NCBI GenBank assembly: GCA_003162235.1
Contig: PMMN01000075.1
Span: forward strand, 84,036 to 98,737
DNA: 14,702 bases
Reading direction: 5' to 3'
Origin: Actinomycetota bacterium
Lineage (GTDB): Bacteria > Actinomycetota > Thermoleophilia > Gaiellales > Gaiellaceae
Shown: positions 13,921 to 14,702 of the stretch, piece by piece
Layout of the letters: every line of letters starts with the position of its first letter
How positions within the stretch are numbered: position 1 is the stretch's first letter
Notes under the pieces: model-generated
The model's input: the letters and a program-made list of their open reading frames with translations, nothing else
Database searches by the model: none
Told to the model about the DNA's origin: nothing
Position numbers and translations under genes: made by a program

Positions 13921-14702
13921 TTCTCTCCGTCGGTCGTGAGTGCGAAGAAGACATCCTCGAGTTGCGTTGTAATCGGCGTCAGCTCGTGCAGGACGACCTG
14001 CGACTTGGCGGCGATCTCTCCGATCTGAGAGCTCGGGCCGCCGGCAACCAGCAGGGCATCACCGTCGACGTCGATCTTCAGGCCGGCCTTCACGAGTTGC
14101 TTTCTGAGTTTCGCCGCCTGCGGGCTGCGGACGCGAACGCGCCCTTCGACGCTGCGAGTGAGGCTCTCGACGCTGCCGTGAGCGACGAACTTGCCCTTGT
14201 TGATGATCACGACTTCATCCACGGTCTGCTCGACCTCGGCCAGCACGTGGCTGGAGATGAGAACGGCGCGGCCCTCGGCGGCGAGCGAGCGAAGCAGGTC
14301 GCGCAACCAGCGGATCCCCTCCGGGTCGAGCCCGTTGGCGGGCTCGTCGAGTATCAGCACGCCCGGGTCGCCGAGCAGCGCCGAGGCCAGTGCCAGGCGC
14401 TGGCGCATCCCGAGCGAGTAGGCGCCGACGCGCTTCTTCGCAGCGCCCTCGAGCCCGACGATCTTCAGGACCTCGTCGACACGCGTCTCGGGTGCACGGC
14501 CGGCACGGGCCAGCACGCGCAGGTGGTTACGAGCCTTGCGACCGGGATGGAAGCCGGAAGCCTCGAGCACGGCGCCGACCTGACAGAAGGGGCGCTCGAG
14601 CTCTTTATACCTCTGGCCGAGAATCGTCGCCTGGCCGGAGTTGGCGCGCACGAGTCCGAGCAGGATCCGCAATGTCGTCGTCTTGCCGGCGCCGTTGGGG
14701 CC
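13917..14702 (-). CDS. ABC transporter ATP-binding subunit (partial, 5' end missing)
   Basis: This is the nucleotide-binding subunit that drives the adjacent ABC-2 permease. The window edge cuts the gene within Walker A, and the visible part (261 aa) begins GPNGAGKTTTLRILLGL. A first ATP-binding strand of some 40 residues and the start codon lie outside. Other motifs are all intact: the signature YSLGMRQRLALA (an LSGGQ variant seen in drug and bacteriocin exporters), Walker B VLILDEPANGLDPEG, and the switch histidine in ISSHVLAEVEQT. About 100 residues after the H-loop form a C-terminal accessory domain, with DGDALLVAGG and ending QLEDVFFALTTDGEK. This layout is usual for exporters of the CcmA/BcrA-like class. 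The gene is read toward the window interior and overlaps the permease start by 4 nt. Confidence 0.95.
   Translation of the reverse strand, partial: GPNGAGKTTTLRILLGLVRANSGQATILGQRYKELERPFCQVGAVLEASGFHPGRKARNHLRVLARAGRAPETRVDEVLKIVGLEGAAKKRVGAYSLGMRQRLALASALLGDPGVLILDEPANGLDPEGIRWLRDLLRSLAAEGRAVLISSHVLAEVEQTVDEVVIINKGKFVAHGSVESLTRSVEGRVRVRSPQAAKLRKQLVKAGLKIDVDGDALLVAGGPSSQIGEIAAKSQVVLHELTPITTQLEDVFFALTTDGEK

Noticed and set aside
13229..13939. 236-codon + strand frame opposite the ABC permease
   Set aside because: The - strand frame has six membrane segments, the EYRHGTI motif and coupling to the ATPase. The + frame is a shadow.

Overview
The window is GC-rich (G/C-biased third codon positions, many GTG starts) and reads as a chromosomal segment of a deep-branching actinobacterium. 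Thermoleophilia (Gaiellales/Solirubrobacterales-like) is my best guess. The reasons are a dcw cluster without ftsA in which ftsQ is followed directly by ftsZ, a glycine decarboxylase split into GcvPA and GcvPB, and a MurG loop reading SEADAHLGLANR. The phylum-level call is moderately secure and the class-level call is inference.

Region 1 (about 1-6556, + strand) is the distal part of the division and cell wall cluster: ftsW, murG, murC, murB, ftsQ, ftsZ. These genes make lipid II (MurB and MurC on UDP-MurNAc, MurG at the membrane), polymerise it at the septum (FtsW) and build the division machine (FtsQ, FtsZ). Genes are tightly packed, with an 83-nt ftsW/murG overlap and a GTGA overlap at murC/murB. 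The widest gap (5367-5485, before ftsZ) holds a strong-looking promoter.

Region 2 (6673-10958, + strand) is a complete set of glycine cleavage P, H and T proteins, in the order gcvT-gcvH-gcvPA-gcvPB. It starts 116 nt after ftsZ, where many Gram-positive genomes carry pgeF/sepF/ylmG. The L protein is not here.

Region 3 (10955-13140) is accessory. A two-PASTA lipoprotein on the - strand overlaps the gcvPB stop by 4 nt. A divergent + strand gene encodes a double zinc ribbon, a long proline-rich linker and four membrane segments, with a good promoter and ribosome binding site.

Region 4 (13159-14702, - strand) is an ABC-2 type exporter pair. The permease overlaps the ATPase by ATGA, and the ATPase runs off the right edge just upstream of its Walker A motif.

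No stretch of more than 300 nt lacks a gene. I see no tRNA, rRNA, CRISPR array, insertion sequence or convincing intrinsic terminator. Most of the window is well-known core machinery. The less ordinary points are the unusually short MurC, the ftsZ/gcvT junction with its private ftsZ promoter, and the poorly characterised PASTA lipoprotein and zinc-ribbon membrane protein.
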